From contig NZ_FNOZ01000007.1 in assembly GCF_900107175.1 (NCBI RefSeq), forward strand, positions 54,257-118,256: DNA of 64,000 nt, given 5' to 3'. The stretch is from Modestobacter sp. DSM 44400 (GTDB lineage: Bacteria; Actinomycetota; Actinomycetes; Mycobacteriales; Geodermatophilaceae). Shown one piece after another: positions 24,792 to 33,749 of this stretch. Below the pieces are notes generated by a model. That model was not told the origin of the DNA. It saw only the letters and a program-made list of their open reading frames with translations, and did no database searches. Each line of letters opens with the position of its first letter. Within the stretch, counting starts at the first letter, position 1. A program made the position numbers and the translations under genes.

Positions 24792-26870
24792 TTGACGGCG
24801 ACGTCGGTCGCGCCGCTCGGGCAACCGCTGCCCGCCGCGGAGATCGTCACCGCGGTCTTCCACGGGGTGGCGATGAGCGAGGCGATGGCCGTGCTTGCCG
24901 TCCAGGTCGAGCGGGGCGAGCCCCGGGTCCGCTGGTCCAACGACAAGGCCGTCCAGCTGCTGGGCTACGCGCTGGAGGACCTGCAGTCCCTCACCATGGG
25001 TGAGCTGCTGCCCTCGCTGAGCGGCGGGGAGTTCAAGCTCCTGTTGCGTCGCGAGCGCTCGGTCCAGATGACCCTGCCGATGCGGACCGCCAGCGGCGCT
25101 CTGGTGGACGCGCTGGTGGCTGCCACCCCGTCACCGGGCCGGGGGCTGTGGACCCTGCGGCTGGCGGCCACGGCTTCCGAGCGGGAACGCGCCCTGCGCG
25201 CCACCGCCGACGCACACGAGCGTCGCTTCGCCACGCTGACCGAGCGCTCCCCGGTGCCCACGCTGCTGTCCGAGCAGGGCATGCGACTGGCGCACGTGAA
25301 CGACGCGTTCTGCGGCCTGGTCGGCCGGCAGGCCGAGCAGCTGCTGGGCACCAGCTGGCTGGCCGCCGTGCACCCCGACGACCTGGACGAGGTGATCGAG
25401 CAGGCCGCCGCCGTCCTGCAGGGCGGCGAGGCCGAGGCGCAGGCCCGGCTCGTCCGCGAGGACGGCGCCGTCCGGACGACGGTCATCCGCTTCGCGCACC
25501 TGTTCACCCCGGGTGTGGGCGCGGGCTTCGTCGGGACCATCGAGGACATCACCGAGCGGCTGGCCTTCGAGGCACGGCTCGCCCACCAGGCCAACCACGA
25601 TCCGCTGACCGCGCTGCCCAACCGCACGTTGCTCGCGGAATACGTCGGCGAGCGGTTCGCCCCGGGCAGCACCGGGCTGGCGTGCATCTTCCTGGACCTG
25701 GACAACTTCAAGGTCGTAAACGACTCGCTGGGCCACGCCGCCGGTGACGAGCTGTTGGTCGAGGTCGCCGCCCGGCTGCGCACGGTCGTCCGCCCCGGTG
25801 ACCTGGTCGCCCGCTTCGGCGGCGACGAGTTCGTCGTCGTCTGCGAGGACGTCGACCAGGACGACGTGGTCGCCATGGCCGAGCGGATCGGGGAGACGCG
25901 GCGCCAGCCGGTGCAGTTCGGCGACGTCGACCACCGTCCGCTGGCGAGCATCGGGGTGACCGTGCAGACCGAGGAGCACGCCAGCGCCGAGGAGCTCATC
26001 CGCGACTGCGACATCGCGATGTACCAGGCCAAGGCCGGGGGGCGCGGGCGGATCACCGTCCTGGACCAGGCGGCCCGGGCCCAGGCACGGGACAAGCTGC
26101 GGCTGGTCGCCGACCTCCGTGAGGCGATCGAGCGGCGCGACATCACGTTGCTCTACCAGCCGATCTTCAGCACCGCCGACGGCACGCCGGTCGCGGTCGA
26201 GTCGCTGGCCCGCTGGGAGCACCCGCAGCGCGGGGCGATCAGCCCGGCCACCTTCGTCCCGCTGGCGGAGGACAACGGGCTGGTCTCAGCACTCGGCCTG
26301 GCCGTGCTGGAGGAGACGTGCCGGCAGCTGGCCGAGTGGGACCAGCTCCTCGGGGCCGCCGCACCGGCTCGGGCCAACGTCAACGTCTCGGCCCTCCAGC
26401 TGGACGAGCACCTGTGCGCGCACGTCCAGGCGGCGCTGCTGCGCCACGGGCTGGCGCCCGGCCGGCTGTCGGTGGAGATCACCGAGTCCGCGCTGGTGAA
26501 GGACCCGGCCTCGGCCCGCGCCGTGCTCCTGCAGCTGCGCGACCTGGGCGTGGAGCTGGCGATCGACGACTTCGGCACCGGCTACTCCTCGCTGGCCTAC
26601 CTGCGGCACCTGCCGGTCACCTGCCTGAAGGTGGACCGGTCCTTCGTCGCCGAGCTGGCCGACGGGCACGCGGAGATCGCCACGGCGGTCATCGCGCTGG
26701 CCGGGAGCCTGGGGCTGCACACCGTGGCCGAGGGCGTGGAGACCGCCGAGCAGGCGGCCGAGCTGGTCCGGCTGGGCGCCACCTACCTGCAGGGCTTCCG
26801 ACTCGCGCAACCGATGAGCGGCGCGATCACGACCGCGTGGTTCGCCGACCGTGTGGGCACCGTCCAATGA
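24792..26870 (+). CDS. PAS-GGDEF-EAL cyclic-di-GMP signalling protein
   Basis: The 692-residue protein has an N-terminal PAS-like region (residues 20-135), a second PAS with ERSPVPTLLSEQGMRLAHVN (about 150-265), a GGDEF domain with intact ARFGGDEFVVV near residue 350 and a C-terminal EAL domain. In the last the signature is E-S-L, but the catalytic DDFGTGYSSLAYLRHLP and EGVET motifs are intact. It may both make and degrade c-di-GMP. I chose a TTG at 24792 behind GGAGG; longer in-frame starts exist upstream. Its stop overlaps the HDOD gene (ATGA). Confidence 0.87.
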   Translation: MTATSVAPLGQPLPAAEIVTAVFHGVAMSEAMAVLAVQVERGEPRVRWSNDKAVQLLGYALEDLQSLTMGELLPSLSGGEFKLLLRRERSVQMTLPMRTASGALVDALVAATPSPGRGLWTLRLAATASERERALRATADAHERRFATLTERSPVPTLLSEQGMRLAHVNDAFCGLVGRQAEQLLGTSWLAAVHPDDLDEVIEQAAAVLQGGEAEAQARLVREDGAVRTTVIRFAHLFTPGVGAGFVGTIEDITERLAFEARLAHQANHDPLTALPNRTLLAEYVGERFAPGSTGLACIFLDLDNFKVVNDSLGHAAGDELLVEVAARLRTVVRPGDLVARFGGDEFVVVCEDVDQDDVVAMAERIGETRRQPVQFGDVDHRPLASIGVTVQTEEHASAEELIRDCDIAMYQAKAGGRGRITVLDQAARAQARDKLRLVADLREAIERRDITLLYQPIFSTADGTPVAVESLARWEHPQRGAISPATFVPLAEDNGLVSALGLAVLEETCRQLAEWDQLLGAAAPARANVNVSALQLDEHLCAHVQAALLRHGLAPGRLSVEITESALVKDPASARAVLLQLRDLGVELAIDDFGTGYSSLAYLRHLPVTCLKVDRSFVAELADGHAEIATAVIALAGSLGLHTVAEGVETAEQAAELVRLGATYLQGFRLAQPMSGAITTAWFADRVGTVQ

Positions 26871-27718
26871 CCGCCGCCTCCGCCGGAGCTGCAACCGACG
26901 TGTCGCCGACCCTCGCCGCCGTCCCGGTGTTCGACATCGAGCGGGTGCTGGCCGGCATCGACACGATGGCCGCCCAGCGGCCCGTCGCCGCCCAGGTGGT
27001 GTCGGCGGCCAACGCCGACTCGGCCAGCGCGAAGGAGCTGTCCCGGATCCTTTCCCTGGACGTTCCGCTCGCCGGCCGGGTGATGAAGCTGGCGAACTCC
27101 GCATACTTCGGCATGCGCGGGCGGGTGACGTCCCTGCAGTTGGCGGTGACCGTCGTCGGCTTCACCACCGTGCGGACCATGGCCACCGTGGCGCTCACCG
27201 ACCTGCACGACGAGTTCCGGCTGCCCGAGGACTTCTGGGAGGTCAGCACCACGGTGGCGCTGTCCGCGGCGACGCTGGCCCCGAAGTTCGGCGAGCGGCC
27301 GCAGGACGCGCTGTGCCTGGGACTGCTCGCCCAGCTCGGGGTCGCGCTACTGCACCACAACGACACCGACGGCTACGCCGAACTCACCGCCGGCACGGCG
27401 TCGGGCGCCGCCCGGCGGGCCGCCGAGGTCCAGCGCTACGGCATCAGCGCCCTGCGGCTGACCTCGGTGGCGCTGGAGGAGTGGGGCTTCCCGGCCAGCA
27501 TGGTGCTGCCGCCCCGGCACGTGGAGGACTTCGCCGCGGTCGACGGCGCCCTGCTGCGGGCGTCGTTCGAGGTCGCGGCGCGGCTGTGCACCGAGGGCCA
27601 TGAGCCGGTGCCGATGTCGGTGCTGTCCGGCGGCCAGCTCGCCGAGCGGGACCTGACGCCGCTGCTGGAGACCGTACGAACCGACGCCGAGGAACTGCGC
27701 CGCGCGCTGCTCGGCTGA
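26867..27718 (+). CDS. HDOD domain protein
   Basis: This 283-residue HDOD protein has SRILSLDVPLAGRVMKLANSAYFGM, the typical HDOD opening, followed by SLQLAVTVVGFTTVRTMA and a helical remainder; it lacks the HD metal pair. HDOD proteins act as non-catalytic signalling scaffolds. Its translation is coupled by a 4-nt overlap to the GGDEF-EAL gene, so it probably works in the same c-di-GMP pathway. A strong bidirectional terminator follows. Confidence 0.86.
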   Translation: MTAASAGAATDVSPTLAAVPVFDIERVLAGIDTMAAQRPVAAQVVSAANADSASAKELSRILSLDVPLAGRVMKLANSAYFGMRGRVTSLQLAVTVVGFTTVRTMATVALTDLHDEFRLPEDFWEVSTTVALSAATLAPKFGERPQDALCLGLLAQLGVALLHHNDTDGYAELTAGTASGAARRAAEVQRYGISALRLTSVALEEWGFPASMVLPPRHVEDFAAVDGALLRASFEVAARLCTEGHEPVPMSVLSGGQLAERDLTPLLETVRTDAEELRRALLG

Positions 27719-27730
27719 GCTGCCAGTGCG

Positions 27731-27772
27731 GCTACCGGGGCTGGTCCTGAGTTCGGGACCCGCCCCGGTAGC
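27731..27772. terminator. Bidirectional terminator
   Basis: GCTACCGGGGC pairs perfectly with GCCCCGGTAGC (11 bp), with an inner GGTCC/GGACC extension, in the 57 bp between the convergent HDOD and amidase genes. Confidence 0.8.
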
Positions 27773-27775
27773 ACG

Positions 27776-29500
27776 TCAACCGGCCGGCGGGGCCGCCGGT
27801 GCGTCCACACCGACGGTGGGCAGGTAGCCCGGCTCCCGGCGGTGGCCGGTCGCCGCCTCGTACGACGCGGCCATGTCCAGCACGTCGGCGTCGTCCCACC
27901 GGGTGCCGAAGAAGGAGATCCCGATCGGCAGCGCGTCGTGCGGCCCGGAGAAGCCGGCCGGCACGGTGATGTTCGGGTAGCCGGCCACCGCCGCCGGTCC
28001 CGAGGTGCTGTAGGTGAACTCGTCGCCGACGCCGTCGAGGGTCTTGTACTTGGTGACCCACGCCGGGGTGTTGGTGAGCCCGACGATCGCGTCCAGGTCG
28101 TCCTTGTTGCCCGGGCCTTGCGCCAGCGCCTCGTCGATCGAGGCTCGGGCCAGCCGGCGGATGTCGTCGCGCACCTTCTGGACGTCGGGGTCGTCGGCCG
28201 GCACCGTGGCGGCCTGCGCCTGCTCGAACAGCTCCTGGCCGAAGTAGGCCAGCTCCACCGGGTCCTGCTCGTTGAACTCGATCAGCCAGGCCAGGTCGGC
28301 GGGGTGGTCGCCCGGCGTGGCCGCCAGGTAGGCGTTCAGGTCGCGCTTGAACTCCGCCAGCAGCGCGGGGGTCTCCCCGGCGCCAATCTCGTCCTGGTAG
28401 GCGAGCTGCACCGGGACGACGGTGGCGCCGGCCGCCTCCATCTCCTTCTGCGCGTTGGCGAATACGCCCTCGGTGACGTCGTCGACCGCCTGGGACTGTT
28501 CCGGGGTCAGCGTCCACACCCCGATCCGGGCGCCCTTGAGCGCGTTGGGGGCCAGATCGGAGAAGTCGGTGGCCAGGTCGGCGGGGATCTCCTTGGTCGC
28601 AGCGTCGGCGTCGTCCTCGCCGGAGATGACCTCCAACAGCAGCGCGGCGTCGATGGCGTGCCGGGCCATCGGGCCGGCGGTGTCCTGCTCGGCGGAGATC
28701 GGCACGATGCCCGTGCGGCTGACCAGGCCGAGTGTGGGCTTGATGCCGACGACCCCGGTCTGGCCGGCCGGGCAGACGATCGACCCGTCGGTCTCGGTGC
28801 CGATCGACACCTGGGCCAGCGAGGCGGCCACGCCGGCGGCGGAGCCGCTGGAGGAGCCGCAGGGGTTGCGGTCCAGCACGTAGGGGTTGGCGGTCTGGCC
28901 GCCCACACCGCTCCAGCCGCTGGTGGAGTCGAAGCCGCGGAAGTTGGCCCACTCAGAGAGGTTGGCCTTGCCGATCACGATCGCGCCGGCCTCGCGCAGC
29001 CGCCGGGTGATCGTCGCGTCGTCCGGCCGGCTGTCCAGCAGCGCCCGCGAGCCCGCCGTGGTCGGCAGCTCCGCGGTGTCCACGTTGTCCTTGAGCAGGA
29101 CCGGGATGCCCTCCAATGTGCTGCGTGCGCCGTGCCGTTTCCGCTGCTTGTCGCTGGCCGCAGCCTCGGCGAGCGCGTGCGGGTTGATGCTGAGCACGGC
29201 GCCGAGCTCGTCGTTGACCGCGCCGATGCGGCCGAGGTAGGCGCGCATCAGGTCGACCGCGGCCAGCGAGCCTTCGTCCATCCGCTGCTGCAGCTCCGGG
29301 ATGGTCAGCGCGTCGAGGTCGAGGTCACGCAGCGGCAGGGTGCCCGAGCCGGCGGCCGCGTCCGCTGGGTTCGGCGAGCCGGTGCCGTCCGGCCCGGCGG
29401 CCAGGGCGCTCGCCGGTAGGAGCAGCGTGCACGCCGCCGCGGTGGCGACAGCCACCGTGCGACGCCGCGGACGGTGGGTGGTACGAGGCACGGCGGGCAT
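27776..29500 (-). CDS. Secreted amidase-signature hydrolase
   Basis: The 574-residue amidase-signature enzyme has a cleavable N-terminus containing PRRRTVAVATAAACTLLLP and ending ASALA, a twin-arginine-like signal. The Ser-Ser-Lys triad regions are present: Lys in IPVLLKDNVDT, Ser in GSSSGSAAGVA and nucleophile Ser in IGTETDGSIVCPA. It hydrolyses an unknown amide outside the membrane. I use the ATG at 29500; the ORF opens 35 codons earlier, but those overlap the divergent promoter region. The family is usually about 500 residues, so the length is normal after cleavage. Confidence 0.88.
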   Translation of the reverse strand: MPAVPRTTHRPRRRTVAVATAAACTLLLPASALAAGPDGTGSPNPADAAAGSGTLPLRDLDLDALTIPELQQRMDEGSLAAVDLMRAYLGRIGAVNDELGAVLSINPHALAEAAASDKQRKRHGARSTLEGIPVLLKDNVDTAELPTTAGSRALLDSRPDDATITRRLREAGAIVIGKANLSEWANFRGFDSTSGWSGVGGQTANPYVLDRNPCGSSSGSAAGVAASLAQVSIGTETDGSIVCPAGQTGVVGIKPTLGLVSRTGIVPISAEQDTAGPMARHAIDAALLLEVISGEDDADAATKEIPADLATDFSDLAPNALKGARIGVWTLTPEQSQAVDDVTEGVFANAQKEMEAAGATVVPVQLAYQDEIGAGETPALLAEFKRDLNAYLAATPGDHPADLAWLIEFNEQDPVELAYFGQELFEQAQAATVPADDPDVQKVRDDIRRLARASIDEALAQGPGNKDDLDAIVGLTNTPAWVTKYKTLDGVGDEFTYSTSGPAAVAGYPNITVPAGFSGPHDALPIGISFFGTRWDDADVLDMAASYEAATGHRREPGYLPTVGVDAPAAPPAG

Positions 29501-29640
29501 GGACTTCCCCCAGGACGTCGGTCGAACAGGCGGTGGCCGCGATGCTACGGCTTCGCAGCCTGTGCCGCAGCCCGGGAGCAGCTGTGGGCCTCGCGCGGCG
29601 GGCACGTGCAGTGGCCGGCGAGGCGGGGCACTGTGGAGGG

Positions 29641-30474
29641 GTGTTCGACGTCGACCTCATGGCCCTGCTGTCCCGCGAGGTGCTGCGGGAGCGCGCCGCC
29701 GCGCTGATCGCCGAGGCGTGCGCCTGGAGCGTCGGCCTGTCCGACCAGCCGCACCACCTGCGGCGGGGCGGCCGGCTGGTCGCCACCGGTGTCACCATGG
29801 GCGTCCGGGCGGCCCACGGCCAGCCGCTGTCCGGCGAGGAGGACGGCCGGCTGGAGCTCGGCGACGCCCGGCCCGGCAGCTTCGCCGACGCCCTCAACGC
29901 GTTGGCTCCTGACGGCACGGTCTACGCCGAGCGGTTCGACGCCGAGGTGGTCGAGCCGTTCGTGCTGCAGACCTGCGTGCTCGCCGCGGAGCGCGCCCGG
30001 GACACCCGGAGGGCCGACTGGGCCGAACTGCTCGACGAACTGGGCGAGGACGGCGCGGACCTGGTCGAGGTGGTCCGGCTGGGGGAGTGGGAGGCGCCGC
30101 TGCGGATCGACGCCGAGCACCTGGTGCTCGCGGCGCTGGGCGCGGCACCGCTGGTCGAGGTGGAGGCCGAGGGGCTGCCGCTCTCGCTGGTCCGGGCCGC
30201 CGAGGCAGTCACCCGCGCGGCCGCCGCGTCCGCCCCCGCCCCGGTCCCGAACGACGACCTGGCCGGGTCGCTGTTCCTGGCGCAGGCGGCGCTGCGGGCC
30301 GCCGAGGTGACCGTCCCGGTGCCGCCGGCCCAGGCCGCGCAGCTCCTCGCCGCGCTGCTCGCCGCAGGGCTGCTGCTGGAGGAGGTGCCCGCGGTGCTGC
30401 CGCACCTGCCCGTGGCGTCCGCGACCCTGCGGAAGGTCGACGCCATCGTGGCCGCCGGTGGGCTGGGGTACTGA
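29641..30474 (+). CDS. Hypothetical protein, 277 aa
   Basis: The predicted GTG start (FDVDLMALLSREVL) lies behind TGGAGG with tight spacing; an ATG six codons on is an alternative. The product is acidic and mostly helical, with LLDELGEDGADLVEVVRLGEWEAP in the centre and an Ala/Leu-rich C-terminal part (QLLAALLAAGLLLEEVP). No transmembrane or catalytic motif is clear and I do not recognise a family. Codon bias supports coding. It ends directly before a truncated aldose-epimerase remnant. Confidence 0.6.
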   Translation: MFDVDLMALLSREVLRERAAALIAEACAWSVGLSDQPHHLRRGGRLVATGVTMGVRAAHGQPLSGEEDGRLELGDARPGSFADALNALAPDGTVYAERFDAEVVEPFVLQTCVLAAERARDTRRADWAELLDELGEDGADLVEVVRLGEWEAPLRIDAEHLVLAALGAAPLVEVEAEGLPLSLVRAAEAVTRAAAASAPAPVPNDDLAGSLFLAQAALRAAEVTVPVPPAQAAQLLAALLAAGLLLEEVPAVLPHLPVASATLRKVDAIVAAGGLGY

Positions 30475-30519
30475 CCGCCGGCCGGGTCGAACAGCAGTCG
30501 GAGCTGTCCGCCGCCGCGC

Positions 30520-30961
30520 TGGCCGTACGAGCTCACCCTGGTCGCCGCCGACTCGGCGCCGGTCACCCTGGGCTGGCACCCCTGGTTCCCGCGCACGCTG
30601 GCCCGCGGCGGCAGCGCCGAGTGGCTCCTTGTCCGGCGGCCGCCAGTACGTGTGCGGCGCGGACGGCCTGCCGACCGGGGCGCTCACCGACCGCCGTCCC
30701 GGTCCCTGGGACGAGTGCTCCACCGCCTTCGACGCCCCGCCCGGCCTGCGCTGGCCCGGCGCCCTGGAGCTGGTGGTCGACTTCTCGGCCGAGCACTGGG
30801 TGCTGTTCGACGAGCGGGCGGGCGAGCTGCGCCTGGAGCCGCAGAGGGGGCCGCCCGCCGCCCCGGCGATCGGGGCGGCGGTGGTCGTGCCGGCCGGAGC
30901 GCGCCTGTCGCTGAGGTGCACCTGGCGCTGGCGGCAGCTTCGCGGTGGTCCCTCAGGGTGA
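30520..30961 (+). pseudogene. Aldose 1-epimerase remnant (N-terminally truncated, frameshifted)
   Basis: Two frames together give the last half of an aldose 1-epimerase. WPYELTLVAADSAPVTLGWHP starts at 30520, and after a shift near 30640 the second frame gives GRQYVCGADGLPTGALTD, RPGPWDECSTAFD and HWVLFDERAGELRLEPQ, ending TGA at 30961. The N-terminal half, including the usual strand and histidine regions, is absent: upstream is an unrelated gene ending 45 bp before. The enzyme cannot be functional. Confidence 0.72.
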
Positions 30962-31045
30962 GGAGAGCCCCGGTGCCGGGCGTGGACGTCCCGAGCGGTT
31001 AGCGTCCGGGAGTTGGTGTCAGGCAAGGGACGCAGGGAGGTGCTC

Positions 31046-32383
31046 GTGGACGACCGGCCCGGCTGGGGTGCTGGGGCTCCGCCGCTCGACCAGCGGGAGC
31101 GGGACCAGTACCTCACCTTCGGCTTCGTGCCTGAGCTGCCGCCGGACGGCGACCCGCTGGCGCTGCTGGGCGACTGGTCGCGGCCGCCCCGGCGCGGTGA
31201 GCGGTCGGTGTCGGAGGCGGCACTGGTGCGCGAGGGCGTGCGCGCCCTGCGAGCCGCCCTCGGAGAGTGCGCGGTCGCGGCACAGGGGCCCGGCGACCAG
31301 GTCGTCCTCCTCAGCGGTGGGCTGGACTCGCGCGCCATCCTGGGCGCCCTGCTGGAGAACTACCGGCCCGGGGAGGTCCTCGCCGCGACCTTCGGTGCGC
31401 CCGGTGAGCACGACTTCGACGTCGCGGCAACGGTGGCCCGAGCCGTCGGCGTCCGCCACGAGGTCCTGGAGTCCTCCGCCGTCGACTGGACGACCGACGG
31501 CCTCGTCGACTCGGTGCTGGCCCGGCAGATCCCCCTGCCGCACCCCTTCGGCCAGCGGTACCTGAGCTACCGCCTGCACCAGCGGATCGGCCCGGACAAC
31601 ACCTTCTGGGACGGCCTGTGCGGGGACGTGACCGGCGGCGCGAACACGCACGAGGGCGACGACCGGGCGACCTGGGAGGAGGCGGTCGCGGGGTTCCTGG
31701 ACCTGCACCTCCTCCCGGACTGGGAGCAGTACACGAGCCCGGGCTTCGGGCCGGCGTCGACGATGCCCGCGGCCCCGTTCGTCAGCGACGCCGTGCTGAC
31801 GTATCCCGACCAGCTCATGTTCGCCGTCCGGCAGACCCGCTACATCAACACCCGGCGCCTGCGCGGCTACACCATCCGCACACCCTTCCTGAGCCGGCCG
31901 TGGCTGGACTTCATGCTCAGCGTGCCGATCCGCTACCGGCGCGACCGGCGGCTGTACATGACGATCGTGCGGAAGGCGCACCCCCGGCTGTTCCGGCTGC
32001 CCACGACGACGTTCGACGGCGTCGGTGTGCCGGCGCCGCCGTGGCTGCGGCCGGCCCGCGTGCTGCAGCGTCGCGCCGTGCGCAAGATCCAGCGCAGGTC
32101 GGGGACCGGGGGCAAGCCGGACAGCGGCGCGAACAACGCGATCCGGCGCAGTCACCGGCACCGGCCCGACATCCGCGAGCTGATCCTCGGCAACCTCGGC
32201 GACCTGGCCGGCCGCGGCGTCGTCCCCGGCCTGGACCCGGACGCCATCGCCCGCGCGATGACCGAACGGACGATCAGCGACACCAGGCTCAGCGTGCTGC
32301 TCGGGGTGGAGGTCAACCTCAAGGCCGTCGACCGGCTGGCGGAGACCGGCGTGGAGCCGCGGGGCAGCCGCCGGAGCGGCTAG
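31046..32383 (+). CDS. Asparagine-synthetase-like ATP-pyrophosphatase without glutaminase domain (copy 1)
   Basis: The 445-residue protein starts at a GTG preceded by GGGAGG and begins where the AsnB interdomain linker would (QYLTFGFVPELP), so the whole N-terminal glutaminase domain with catalytic Cys is missing. The ATP-PPase domain is intact: LLSGGLDSRAILGALL (PP-loop SGGxDS, about residue 90), ATFGAPGEHDFDVA, and DGLCGDVTGG in place of the usual sG-x-GGDE loop. Stand-alone domains of this kind make amide or lactam bonds on carboxylates (beta-lactam synthetase, lasso-peptide cyclase). No precursor peptide or partner gene is recognisable. A close paralogue follows 45 bp downstream. Confidence 0.82.
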   Translation: MDDRPGWGAGAPPLDQRERDQYLTFGFVPELPPDGDPLALLGDWSRPPRRGERSVSEAALVREGVRALRAALGECAVAAQGPGDQVVLLSGGLDSRAILGALLENYRPGEVLAATFGAPGEHDFDVAATVARAVGVRHEVLESSAVDWTTDGLVDSVLARQIPLPHPFGQRYLSYRLHQRIGPDNTFWDGLCGDVTGGANTHEGDDRATWEEAVAGFLDLHLLPDWEQYTSPGFGPASTMPAAPFVSDAVLTYPDQLMFAVRQTRYINTRRLRGYTIRTPFLSRPWLDFMLSVPIRYRRDRRLYMTIVRKAHPRLFRLPTTTFDGVGVPAPPWLRPARVLQRRAVRKIQRRSGTGGKPDSGANNAIRRSHRHRPDIRELILGNLGDLAGRGVVPGLDPDAIARAMTERTISDTRLSVLLGVEVNLKAVDRLAETGVEPRGSRRSG

Positions 32384-32428
32384 GGTTCCGGCGCCTGGCA
32401 CCGCCCGGGGACACGCGAGGAGACGCCC

Positions 32429-33749
32429 GTGACCGCTCGGCCCATCCATGGTTCCCGGGAAGGCGGCTTCGACTGCCGCCAGCGGGACCAGTACCTCGCC
32501 TTCGGCTTCGTGCCCGAGCTGCCGCGTGACGACGATCCGCTGGCGTTGCTGGGCGACTGGTCGAAGGCGCCCCGGCGCAGCATCCGGTCAGTGTCGGAGT
32601 CCGCCCTCGTGCGGGAGGGCATCCGCGCCCTGCGGGCGGCCTTCGAGCCGTGCGCGGCCGTGACGGAGACCCGCAGCGACCAGGTGGTGTTCCTCAGCGG
32701 CGGGCTGGACTCGCGCGCCATCCTCGGCGGTCTGCTCGAGGTGTACCGCCCGGCCGAGCTGCTCACGGCGACCTTCGGCGCCCCGGGGGAACAGGATTTC
32801 GATTTCGCGGCGGGCCTCGCCCGGGCCGCCGGCGTGCGGCACGAGGTCGTGGAGTCCTCCTCCGTCGAGTGGACGACGCAGGGGCTCGTGGACTCGGTGC
32901 TGGCGCGGGAGGTGCCCCTGCCGCACCCCTTCGGCCAGCGGTACCTGAGCTACCGCCTGCACCAGCGGATCGGCCCGGATCACACCTTCTGGGACGGGCT
33001 GTGCGGCGGGGTCGTCAGCGGCGGGCACGTGCCCGGGGTCGAGGAGCGGTGGACGTGGGAGGCGGCGGTCGCCGCGTTCCTGACCAAGCACCTGCTCCCG
33101 CGCGCGGAGCGGTACACCAGCCCGGACTTCCGGCCGGAGTCGACGATGCCCGCCGCCCCGTTCATCAGCGACAGCCTGCTCCCGTACCCGGACCAGCTGG
33201 ACTTCGCCCTCCGGCAGAACCGCTACATCAGGACCCGGTTCCTGCGCGGGCACACCATGTGCTCACCGTTCCTGGCCCGGCCGTGGGTGGACTTCATGCT
33301 CGCCCTGCCGATCCGGTACCGCCACGAACAGCGCCTCTACATGACGATCCTGCGGCGGGCGTACCCCCGGCTGTTCCGGCTCCCCTCGACGACGTTCGAC
33401 GGCGCGGGTGTGCCGGCGTCCCCCCTGCTGCGCACGCCCCTCGTCCTGCAGCGCCGTGCCGTGCGCAAGGCGCAGCGGCTGGGTTGGCTGCCCGGCGCGG
33501 GCAGCAAGCCCGAGCAACGCCAACAACGCCATCCGGCGCGGCCACCTGCAGCGGGCCGACCTCCGGGAGCTGGTGTCGGAGAACCTCACCGACCTCGCCG
33601 GCCGGGGCATGGTGGACGGTTTCGGCGCGGATGCGGTGCCCCGGGTGATGGCCGAGCGGGGGATGGGCAGCACCATGATCGACGGGCTGCTCGGGCTGGA
33701 ACTCAACCTCAAGGCCGTCGACCGGCTGGCGGGCAGCGGCGCCCGGTAG
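32429..33749 (+). pseudogene. Asparagine-synthetase-like protein (copy 2), frameshifted near the C-terminus
   Basis: This tandem paralogue of the preceding gene starts GTG at 32429 after GAGGAG and shares the same glutaminase-less architecture, including LSGGLDSRAILGGLLE. Near 33511 the frame breaks: copy 1 reads KPDSGANNAIRR, whereas here the matching NANNAIRRGHLQRADLRELV is in another frame, ending at the TAG at 33749. Loss of two bases (or gain of one) explains it. The loop that reads CGDVTGG in copy 1 is CGGVVSGG here, so the conserved Asp is also gone. Both features suggest a decaying copy. Confidence 0.75.
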
